The notes under the pieces were generated by a model. That model was given only the letters and a program-made list of their open reading frames with translations. It had not been told where the DNA came from and ran no database searches. This document shows positions 13,063 to 22,372 of a stretch of DNA of 64,000 nucleotides, in pieces; within the stretch, counting starts at the first letter, position 1; each line of letters opens with the position of its first letter. A program made the position numbers and the translations under genes. This DNA comes from Ulota crispa (lineage: Eukaryota; Streptophyta; Bryopsida; Orthotrichales; Orthotrichaceae), in assembly GCA_963920765.1 (NCBI GenBank), contig OY987251.1, positions 64,501-128,500 on the forward strand, in the 5' to 3' direction.

Positions 13063-13793
13063 TATGTTGTAAAGAAGGCTCCAAAGAAAGACAATTTATT
13101 TTTTGTCTTTCATCTCCACGCTAATTTAATGATCAATTCCTGGTCCTTGCAGCAATGGAAGCTCACTAGCTTTGGAAAGGTCAAATAATGCTAGACAATG
13201 TCACTACTGTTCCGGGAGTCGCTCCTTAGGATTGAGTAGCTTTTTTAGAACAAGTACCTTTTAATTATTGGCCATAAAGACTGTAATAACCTTCATTGAT
13301 CCAATTTGGCTCTTTTGTAAATATCCAAGAAAGGCTAAGGCGTTTATTTTTTGTAACCAAAGATCCAATTTCTTGATGTTGGTCCAAGCTTAGTAGCTAC
13401 CAGCAATCAAGCGGCTTTCTTAGCTCCTCACCCTAATTCCGGAGTTGTGAATGTATAACGACTTCTTTGCTGGAGCAATTTGGACGTTGTTCCTATTCAT
13501 CTACCCTTTCTCAAGAATCAAATCATAGCCCATAGTGTTCCAAAATACTATGTAATTCAAAATTCCTTATGCCAACTAATATTGTACCAAAATTTTGTAA
13601 CTTGTTGCACTAAAATATCTTTTCTATTAATCTCTCGAATGAATTGAGGTGGAATATCAAGGCACTCAAGCTTAACTTTTCTAGCAAAACAAAATCTCAC
13701 AAGAAAATAGCATAAACATCCACTATCAATAAGTGCATCAAAAATGTTTGTTTGGCTAATTATTGTATGTACCAAGACAAATGGTGTAATCAT
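13063..13793 (-). pseudogene. pol: Protease and start of pol of outer element
   Basis: The minus frame at 13,793-13,557 contains ALIDSG followed by hydrophobic residues and a second hydrophobic block. This is the pattern of the single-domain aspartic protease of Ty3/gypsy polyproteins, and the catalytic D-S-G is intact. The frame breaks further left. The coding sequence was originally continuous with 7246 and below; it is interrupted by the inner element, whose duplicated target CTTAA is at 13058-13062. Confidence 0.7.
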
Positions 13794-13989
13794 AAATTCC
13801 TTTTTAAATCCTTCCCATTTTACTTCTTTAGTAAAAACATGATGATGCTTCTACTTGCTACTATGAGTAGAAGCTAATCAATTTTTTGACCCAAATCTTG
13901 ACTGACTATCAATCTTTGGTGTGAGTTTTGCTTGCATTATTGTTAGTTTGGCTTGTGCTTGATTGACAAGAATGTGTTCTTTAGAATGC

Positions 13990-15107
13990 CGTTAGTTGGA
14001 AGTTGGCCATGCTAGTCGATAGAAACATGCATTCATATAACAATTTGTTGCACCGCACCTAAGGCAACGCCTTTCTTTCTTTTATTTTTCAATCTTCCCA
14101 ATTCACCCACTTTGCACGATTGGTTTGTCATCTATGAGCTGTTGCCAAACCTACCTGTGTCGGCTTCTAATCCATCACATTCCCACCAATGACAGCAGCT
14201 GGAGCGGTCAAGGAGCTACTCTGGCCTCTCCTCGTTGTTTGCAAGCCAGGGCCAAAACGTGCTTTGAAAATGCAGACGTTTTCATTCACAAATCTTTCAA
14301 ATAACAAATCTTGAGAAATGAAAACAATAGATTTTTGTAACTTGACATGCCAACCTTGGGTAAGTATTGCCTTTTTCATGGAGTTGCCCAGTTTTGCTAT
14401 TGCCAACAACAATTGTTTGTTGAAGTCCGCATAGAAGTTCCTTACTAAATGCTTTCCTTGCTTCATTCTTTATAGTTTGTCTAGAGCACTCTCACGTTGG
14501 TGAGAGTCTTCAAATTGATCATTTAGGAACCTCCAAAATCTCTCAACATTGACAGTTACCTCTGTATCCAACCAAGGTTGTGTCACTAATGCAGCATTTT
14601 TTGTAAGGCAGGAAAATATGTATCCAACCATCAATCTTTCTATGATATACTAATCAGCGTCATACTCCATCTTGTCTGCCATCTGCTACAGAAGAGAGAA
14701 TAAAATGCACATTTTCCTTCAAATCTCTCAAGATCGCTAAACCTGAGCCACCTGGCATTTTGATGTGCTAGTGGTGCGGGTAGAGGTGCTGCTGTAGCTT
14801 GTTGCTGCTTCAATGCCACCAATTTGCTCTTTAATTGCTCTAACTCCAACTTTTGTTGGAGTTGCTGCATATTGGGCCAATTGCCTTGGGCACTTGGGTC
14901 GTGGATGGAGTCTTCCAATTCTTGGACAATACTCAAGCGCTCATTTTTACATCTATTCACTATCTCAATAGCTATAGCTTGTAATACACTGATTGTTTCT
15001 TCATCCAATAGGCCTTGCCATTGCAAATGTCCTTGTATCTCCGCCTTTACAAATCCCTCAAAATTATCGCCAGCCAATAGGTGATTGGCTCTTTGAGCCA
15101 AGTTCAT
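13990..15107 (-). pseudogene. gag: gag of outer Ty3/gypsy element
   Basis: Reading leftward from an ATG at 15107, just inside the 5' LTR, a frame opens with MNLAQRANHL and contains a glutamine-rich coiled-coil-like stretch, then breaks near 14,640. A second open stretch (14,466-14,167) has the retrotransposon gag pattern K-Q-G-x6-Y/F-x3-F. A CCHC-type zinc knuckle is readable at about 14,025-14,069 (C-x2-C-x4-[C]-x4-C); the expected histidine is replaced by cysteine. Gag would form the particle shell and bind RNA. Several frame breaks make it nonfunctional. Confidence 0.75.
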
Positions 15108-15177
15108 TGCAAATTGCTATTGCTTATGCATAACGTCAATGCTCAACAATTTGTGAGTAAAGATGATTAGGTTCAAA

Positions 15178-15457
15178 TGTAAAGAAGCAAGCTTTGAGAG
15201 CACATGATACAAAATTACAAATATGAATTTGATGAAGAGCTAAGCATGTGTGTTTTGGTTTTAGTATGCTATGCCAAGGCTAAAGTTAGTATTATTGCAG
15301 TTTTGCGGCAGATTTTATGAGGCATTGGAGCTACTCTGGTACTTCCTCTAGTACTTCCGCTTCTATGCATGGAAGGATAAGATTAGAAGAGGTAGATGAT
15401 CAAGTAGTAATCAAAGGTCACCACCAAGATCAGATTCTCAAGCGCTAGCTCATTACA
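15178..15457 (-). repeat. 5' LTR of outer Ty3/gypsy element
   Basis: 280 bp, beginning TG and ending CA on the plus strand, with TCTAG directly after it. The sequence next to it on the element side does not match the usual initiator-Met tRNA primer site. A GTATCATGTGCTC-like stretch lies inside both LTR copies and so cannot be the primer site. Confidence 0.88.
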
Positions 15458-15462
15458 TCTAG

Positions 15463-16600
15463 ACTAATTTTGAAATTGCTTAGGTGTGCTGCTATAAGGT
15501 AGCCGTGCCCATCCTCATGAGTGTCTCCATAACCATCACCTATACAATCTTTGAAAATCTGTGGAAGTAAATAAATGTAATTATAAGAATGTATAATATG
15601 TGAACATGAAACTTTAGTGTTGATTATGGATGTAATGGTAGTTTGCTCTTTAAAGAATTCACAACTTATCCTCACAATATCTAAATAACACATTCAGAAG
15701 TGCAAACTCATTATTTTTATGTTGCTAAAAGGATCTTGTAATTTGCTAAATGTTTATCAATAGTCATCATGTTCAAAACCCTTAAACTCATGCCTATGGG
15801 TGCACCTGCCTTAATGGCACTTGAAGGTCCCAATCCCAACCATCTCAAAGTAACCTAGCATTTGACATGTGGCAAAATTTGCTTGTGCAAGAGGCATTCA
15901 CTACTCCATTGTGAGTTTAACAATGGGTGGAATTGCCCTTAAAAGTAGGGTGCGGAAATGGAGAGGGTCAAAGAAGGGTGTGTCTGCTTTACAATTCAAG
16001 TCCCAGCGTCTCATGGCTAAGGTTAGATGGCATGCCGTTATGTAGGACCAGGGTACAAAATTCCATTTGTTTCACTTATTAGAAAATGTGAATCTTTAGA
16101 GATTTGTTCTCTAGAGAGTGAATTTGGGAAGTTTGAACTCAAATTCAAATTTAGAGACCCTAACTCTGATTTGGTCTAAATTGGAGGAGGATACCATTGA
16201 TAATACCAAAGTATGGAGCAAATTATGATTCTTACCCTGATTTGTAAAAACCATGGGGTATTTGCCTCTCAAGTCTCATTGTATGGCATGTCATCTAACC
16301 CCAACTGGCTCCTAGTTTCAAGTTAAAGCATTTTCTCTTGCCAACGCACAATACCAAGTGTCTTGATTGATATTTAAATCTTGAGTAAAACCCTTGAAAA
16401 GCAACAATATTTGAGAAACTTTTTGGACTTCACCAACTAAAATATGACATTTTTAGTACTCAATCAATATTTACCTATATATTTACATTGTAATATTTTA
16501 TATTTAGACTTGTTAGTAAAATTTAATTGATTTTTTTGTCAACAATTTCAAAAATTACAATTGATTTATTTCTCATTTCCAACGGCTGTCTATGAACTAG
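15463..16600. other. Intergenic, upstream of SAP gene; dispersed repeat inside
   Basis: No gene is seen. About 15,815-16,000 is homologous in inverted orientation to about 57,040-57,225, with runs such as CTTGTGCAAGAGGCATT and AAGGGTGTGTCT shared. A TATATATT stretch near 16,475 is a possible TATA element for the gene to the right, but its distance to any start cannot be judged from sequence alone. Confidence 0.5.
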
Positions 16601-16658
16601 CCGCTGGTTTTTCCTGCACATTGAATAAGTACTAAACAAGATAGATGGATCTCATCCA

Positions 16659-16934
16659 ATGTTGATAAATAGTAAACGTCTGTTGGCGTTCCAGGGCCGT
16701 GGCAAAAATTCGAATTCCTTTGAAAAGGGGCTGGGAGCGGTAACGCCGCCATCGCTCGCCATGAAAGCGTTGGCTTTGCGTCCTGCATTCCCATCTGAGC
16801 ACTCTCCACAAAAGCTCGCACCTTCACAGGCTTTGTCACTTGCAAGTCTGACACTCCTCCAATTCATCATTTCGCAGAAGAGCGTGCAGATCGCTCTCTT
16901 CAGTACAAAGTTCCAGTGCGGGAGATCGATCAAG
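16659..16934 (+). other. Possible first exon of the SAP-domain gene
   Basis: A GC-richer open stretch ends in CAAG|GTTTGT at 16934. Joining it to the acceptor TTCTTCAG (ends 17588) keeps the frame open into the SAP gene, because the stretch is exactly 92 codons in phase 0 and the next 12 bases lead in frame to ATG 17601. An internal ATG at 16760 starts MKALALRPAF, rich in S, A and L and with few acidic residues, which could be a targeting peptide. It could equally be a 5' UTR exon. Transcript evidence is needed to choose. Confidence 0.4.
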
Positions 16935-17600
16935 GTTTGTGATCTGCAACACCCGATTGTAGTAAATCATATTCTGCAACTTAGTTCAGGGTTCCCTTAC
17001 CGGTCTCTTGCTTTGATAGGGAGGATCGTGCCACCGAAGATGTTTAAATTCGGCTTACCCGATTGGTAGGCTTTCCTCGAAGCTGCAGTTAACTGCTTGT
17101 GCTGGGAATGTCGCTGCGTGCTTAAGTCTTTGAATTTAGCATTTGGTTGAGGCGCAAATGTTGCAATTATTATTTTTGGATTCTTTTGACACCTACAATG
17201 CACTTCCTGGAAGTTCACAGTTTTTGTTGAAATCTGGCTATATGTTCGCGTTTTCTTCCTTTACTTTCCTGTAAACCTTGCAGCTATTTTGCAAAGTCTG
17301 GCGATGTTCAGCCCGGGAAAGAAAGAACGGCTGCATTTTTGATTTCCGTGGAGCATTAATATTCACCTGTCTTGATTGTGATCCTCGTGTAGTTTTGTGA
17401 AGCTGTTGAAATCGATTTCCTGTGGTATCGATCAGCGAAGACACGGTCGTCGACCTCCCTTACAATAAAATGTTGCAAATCCCTCGTAAGGAAAAGGGAA
17501 TAACGTGGAACAACCTCCTCGTGTGTGTATTTTTGAACTTTTGAAGAACGTAGGTCGGAATCTGGTATAATCTGTGGGCGTTCTTCAGGGCGGGGAACTG

Positions 17601-19722
17601 ATGGGTGAAACGGCGGTTTTGTCGAGGAGCGTGCGAAGGTTACCCAAGCTTGTCGAGCAGGTCAAGGATCTTGCGAAGGTAGTAAATGCCGAGGATGAAA
17701 TGAAAGAAGCGGCGGAGAGGAGGGCATCGAAGAGAGGCCAGAGTGTGACGAGTAGTCAGCGTCAAGGAAAGCAGGCCGAGGAAGAAGTAGTGACGAGGGA
17801 GTTGATGGGCAGCAATGTGGTGGATGCCGTGTCGCTTGAACTCGGATCGCTTGAGTTGAACGACGAGTGCAACGGGAATTCACGGTCTTCAGGAATTGTC
17901 TTGAACGCAGTGCCGCAGGAGTTTGTGGCAAACATGGAGAGGTCTCTCGCGCGAGGTGGCAATGCCGCCGGTGCAAGCAGCAGGTGTGTTCTTGTCCTCT
18001 TCAAATTATGCTACACTTAGAACTTCAACCAGCAAGCTTCAGATGAATGTGTGCTTTTTCAGGTTTTCACATCCAACTGATGATTGCAAAACCATGAAAT
18101 CCGTTGTGAGAGAACCACTGAAGGTAGTGTCTGGTGCAAGTGCATTGTTTTCTCATTGCGTGGAGTATCGGTGTTTGCTCAGCGGCGAGGGAGACGAAGA
18201 TGACAGCGTGATGGACCTTGGAAGCGCAGCAAAGGAAGGAGTTACAAGCAATGCTCTCAGTCGAAAGGATCGAGAACTTTTGGCTGAACTGATGCAAGAA
18301 ATTCAAAGTGTGTACGTTTGGTTTTGTGTTTTCTAATTTCTATACGAAAGTCTCTGTTGAATGTTTGCTTGTAACAAAGACTCATAGAACAACTGTCTCT
18401 GCAGAAGGCGGTGATTGGACAGAGCTCACAAAATGTCATATGCAGGCATTTTTGCGCCACCATGGGCTTCGCATATCTGATAGGAAGGATGTTCTTGTGG
18501 ATCGTATTCAACTGCACTGGATGTAAGGTTTTTTCTTGCTTTTTGAGTTAGCCAAACTTTCTCAATTTATATTGCACCAATTTAGCCAAGCGAGAACCCT
18601 TTCGTTTGTGGTCTGCGTATTTTAGAGTAAACAAGGAGCAAGCACAAATCATTCACCCAAGATCGTCTTTTACCATCAATTGCAAAGGTAAGAAAACTCC
18701 AGCAAAATTGCTCATATTTTTCTGAAGCATACAGCCCATCTTTCCATTTCAGTTCTGCCCATGCAAATGTTGTGGGGACTAAAAGAAGACATGCAATTCT
18801 TTTTTTTGGCAAGGGTGCTGTTTTTTTCTCCAAGTGATGATGTTTCCTTGCAGAAGGCGCACGTCGCGGAGACGCATGTCGCGGAGACATTGTTCTATTC
18901 TCGCAAATCGTTTATGATTCGTGAGTCGTTTTTTCTTTTCGGTTGGATTTTTGACCTGTCTTGCTTGAAGAGGTTGACATTTGGCAAATTGTTTGATATA
19001 GCTTTGAGTTATTTTGTTGTTGAGGCATTCTGCTTTCACAGATGAGACTACATGTAGTGGATACTATTTTTATTAAGAACTCGTTTCAGAAGCTCAACCT
19101 CAAACTGGCACTATAATTTGACCTTGATATTGGGGTGGGTATGATATGGTTAAATGAAGTGCCAATTGTCCACGCTTGGGAGAGCGTTGGGTTGCTGGTA
19201 AGGTTGTGCATGACAGCTATGGTGCCAAAATACACCAACACATGTTTACTGTGAGTAAAAGTTCAAAGTTTCCTTGTGTCCCTTCATTGGATTGCAATGT
19301 TTTGACATCCTAAGTACTCTAGTGTTGCCCTCAATTATTTGTGTATTAGAATTGTTATTGGGGTAAATCTATATGGTATTTCATAATGTGCTAGATTGAG
19401 GTCTTTTGGAGCACGGGTATGAAGCCCCTTTGCTTCATGGAACAACTTCAAATCAAAGGTCGCAGCTTGTATCAGTTTTACACTTGGAGACAGGTGTGAA
19501 TTCCAACCTCTCTTCATTTTTTTGCCATTACAAACTTTTTTGGTTTTGAAAACTAACAACTTTTTGGCAAGTCATGTACTTACAAGGGTTGCCATGATGT
19601 GTATTCTGTGATCACCACTAGAGCAGACATGGATTGACAAAAAGGCTAGAAAAGAGGAGTTGACTAAGAAGCATGACCGTGGTAGAGCATCTCAGAAAGG
19701 AAAGAAAGATTTTTGGCATTGA
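17601..19722 (+). CDS. SAP-domain protein, C3H62-like (8 exons, 386 aa)
   Basis: Exons: 17601-17983, 18063-18307, 18405-18522, 18626-18687, 18854-18920, 19160-19250, 19395-19493, 19627-19722. All introns are GT-AG and all phases agree. Residues 216-248 form a SAP motif (ELTKCHMQAFLRHHGL, then KDVLVDRI), a DNA- or RNA-binding helix-extended-helix. Residues 260-323 match, from memory of the family, the conserved core of plant zinc finger CCCH domain-containing protein 62: PRSSFTINCK, GDACRGDIVLF, VAGKVVHDSYGA, HMFTIEVFWS. Residues 323-355 contain IKGRSLYQFYTWRQ, and a basic KxRKEELTKKHDRGRASQ tail ends at TGA 19720. No CCCH finger is visible; only an FSHP remnant occurs at the exon 1-2 junction. 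The start is the first in-frame ATG after the acceptor at 17588; 16760 is an alternative. A nuclear role in nucleic-acid binding is inferred. The exon 6 acceptor (TTAAATGAAG) is weak and about nine family residues seem missing there. Confidence 0.85.
18859..18888 (+). repeat. 15-bp in-frame tandem duplication in exon 5
   Basis: GCACGTCGCGGAGAC is followed by GCATGTCGCGGAGAC, a 14/15 match. It adds five residues (ARRGD before ACRGD) at the start of the family's conserved GDACxGD block and keeps the frame. Confidence 0.85.
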
Positions 19723-21420
19723 GGAGGTCCGTATTTGCAAAGTACTTTGTTCTACCTACTTAGTGTAGTTACTTCACCCAAATTTCAGCTATGTCATTTC
19801 TCCTTTGTATTTGTTTATATCTCTCCTCCATACTAGAGTTTCTTTCTTGAAGAGTCTTCCTAGGATGATCATAATCAAGACTCCCTTTTTTATTCAACTT
19901 TGCTTTTGCCAATCATTTTGTTTTACAAAATTTCCTCTCCTACAAAATTTTCACTCTAGTACTGATATTTCATATTTAACTAAATATAGATTAATTTATA
20001 TAAGTATTTTCTTTCTATGCTCTTGAGCATTTTAAATTTCTCAATAGTTTGCCTAAACTTTTTCCAAAGTTTAAGCATATCCTCTAATTTGGGCATGTCT
20101 CTCAATATTTTATAACCAACTTCTAATGTCTTGCAAGTACCTTCTAATGTTTTGCAAACCAAACTTTTTAGATTGTTAGTTATGGACTTTGAGATTTTGG
20201 GTAGTCTTTATCATACTTATAAAATCACAATGACCTTTTAAATATTACATCTTCAGTCTCTGTGCTATAATTATAATTATAATAAACAAAATAGATGTTG
20301 AGGCTGAGGTGATATTAGAGAGGGTGCACATAGTAATATTAAGCAAGTCACAATTTTTGCTTCTTTTTGCTTCACTTCATTGCTTTTCAAAATTTTGTGA
20401 TTTTTGGGAAAGCATTGTACTTTCATGGTTTCACTTCTCTATTGCTATTACCAAATGATTTGAAATATTTTGGTACATTGAAATGTTTTTGGATTTCACA
20501 ACAATTCAAGTTATCAATACATGAAAATTTTAATAAAATTCCAATAGTGAATATTGCTAGTCTACTTTAAAATCTTACTAATAATAAGTCTCCTTATTGT
20601 TGTTGTTGGTCTTCTACAGAGGATTAGAGGTTATAATTATCTAGGCCAACTTCAAGAGCGCCTTCAAAAATTGAACACCACACAAATTCATCTTGCAGTA
20701 TGCCAATGCAAAGTTCCAATCAACAAGATTTTCAACAGAAAGTTTATTTGGGCAATAAGAATGTTGTAGCATCCTCTTGTTTATCGCATCTTTTGTAAAA
20801 GTTTGTGCAACAATAAAGAGGAGAAGCTCTCAAACAACAACATTGTGGTGGTGAGGTTTTTCACTCATCTTTGCTTCTCATCTGTCATGTTGCATGCTCC
20901 AATAGCAAATGCAAGATAGTCGGTGCCAAATATTGTGTTTAGCAAATGTGTGGGATGTGTTGTTATAAGAACGGCTCTTTTTGAGATAGGTGCCCAAAAT
21001 ATTAGTAGCATTTTTCATGCTTAGTGGTTATGACAATGCTTGAGCAAACATGAATAACTCACTCTCTAGATGGCAATGTACAAACCAAAATAAACAATAC
21101 TAAGCAGTTTTGACATTTTTTGAAGGAACACTTAGTAGTGCTTGTGTGAGTGGTTTTTTCTTTTTTTGGCTTACCTTTTGTGTTTTTGAGGGTGATGATA
21201 TTAGAAAAAGTATTTGGAAAAAGGTGATATTGCTTTGGCAATGCTTCTAGAAAACATAAGCATTTTTGAGTTTCAGGAAAGATGGTCTCAGGCTTACAAG
21301 GGTTTGTTTTAAGAGAGTTTTATTTTATTTTTTGACTTTTTGATTATTTCCAATTGTTGTTATCCTAAATGTGCCTCATAACATTCAATAGCACTCTTGT
21401 AACCTGCCCTCCCTCCAAAA
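19723..21420. other. 3' flank of SAP gene; no other gene seen
   Basis: An AATAAA at 20281-20286 is a possible poly(A) signal about 560 bases past the stop. An open stretch at 20,554-20,769 shows no recognisable domain and I do not call it a gene. Confidence 0.4.
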
Positions 21421-21422
21421 GA

Positions 21423-21446
21423 ATGGTGTGGAATATTCCACACCAT
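21423..21446. repeat. 24-bp perfect palindrome
   Basis: The arm ATGGTGTGGAAT is followed directly by its reverse complement, without spacer. No flanking element was recognised. Confidence 0.9.
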
Positions 21447-22110
21447 CTTTAGCTATGTAGACACTTGGCAGAATTTGTCAAAGAGTTTATGAAAGGGAGG
21501 CTCAATTCAATGCACATACGTCAATGTGTGGCTCACACATGTTACAAAAAATAAAATCTTTTTCTAGAATATCTTGAAATTTCAGGCACCCACTTAGTTC
21601 TTTAAGTTGTTCACAAAGCATCATCACAAGGTTCTCAAACAAGAATTTGAAGTGAGTCAAATTACTAGATTACTCAGCTTATATAAAGTAACTAGTGTAA
21701 TTCCTAATTTAAATAGCATGAGTATTTTCAAGCAAGTTTATTTTGTTTTAGCAAGATGGCATTTTCCAAGCAACATGAGCAAGGGTAAATCCTTACCCCA
21801 AGATATATTAGATAGAATTAGCATCCTCCATGTTGTTCAAAACTAAAAAGCAAAGACCCATCAAATATTTTGGATCAAGTGTGACACAATTAAGATGAAG
21901 TAGCAATGCTCACAAATATAACAAACATATCCACAAAGCTTTGAAAATTTGAGAGATTCTTAGCCCTAATACAAGCATAAGAATTATAGAGGGAAGAGGT
22001 TAGAAGCTTGAAGTTGGCAATTTTCTTAACGAGGATATATGCCTCACATGTATCCATCCTAAACAATCAATCAAACCAATGTTAGTTGAGAGAGGTTGCA
22101 CCACGTGTCA
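21447..22110. other. No gene seen
   Basis: AT-rich sequence. The small open stretch at 21,607-21,846 carries no recognisable motif. Confidence 0.5.
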
Positions 22111-22113
22111 GCA

Positions 22114-22372
22114 GCATATATTGTGTGTGATTTGCAAGGATAATAAGCCATAAAAACATGTAAAGCAACCACTAACTAGAAAATCCTCCAATAATTAGCA
22201 AAATACTGAACCTTTGTTGCATATTGCGTGTTATTGCTTTCGCAAGGATAGGAAGCAATAAAAAAATGTAAAGCAACTAGTAAATAGCAAACCCTCCAAT
22301 AATTAATAAAATACTAAACTAGTATTGGAGTGAACTGAGAAGCAGCCATGATGTGAGAAGCAGCCATGATGT
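22114..22372. repeat. Tandem duplication of about 105 bp plus an 18-bp doublet
   Basis: Two diverged copies begin near 22,114 and 22,219 and share TGTAAAGCAAC and CCTCCAATAATTA blocks in the same order. Just after them GAGAAGCAGCCATGATGT occurs twice back to back (22337-22354 and 22355-22372). Confidence 0.75.

Larger units (their letters stand above)
3938..15457 (-). mobile_element. Complete Ty3/gypsy LTR retrotransposon (outer element)
   Basis: Two 280-bp direct repeats (3938-4217 and 15178-15457) bound a region holding, in minus-strand order, gag with a zinc knuckle, protease, reverse transcriptase, RNase H, integrase and a chromodomain-like tail. The 5-bp sequence TCTAG occurs immediately outside both repeats (3933-3937 and 15458-15462), as a target-site duplication would. 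A purine tract (AAAAAAAGG in element sense, about 4222-4231) precedes the 3' LTR. The total length of 11,520 bp includes a 5.8-kb nested element at 7247-13057, so the element alone was about 5.7 kb. All frames carry stops or frameshifts, so it is dead. The LTRs differ at about 48 of 280 positions by hand count. Confidence 0.9.

Noticed and set aside
15178-15220. GTATCATGTGCTC as initiator-Met tRNA primer binding site of the outer element
   Set aside because: It lies inside both LTR copies, whereas a primer site must lie just outside the 5' LTR only.
16652-16933. Minus-strand open frame opposite the possible first exon
   Set aside because: The splice-phase agreement supports the plus strand; the minus frame has no domain and no splice context.
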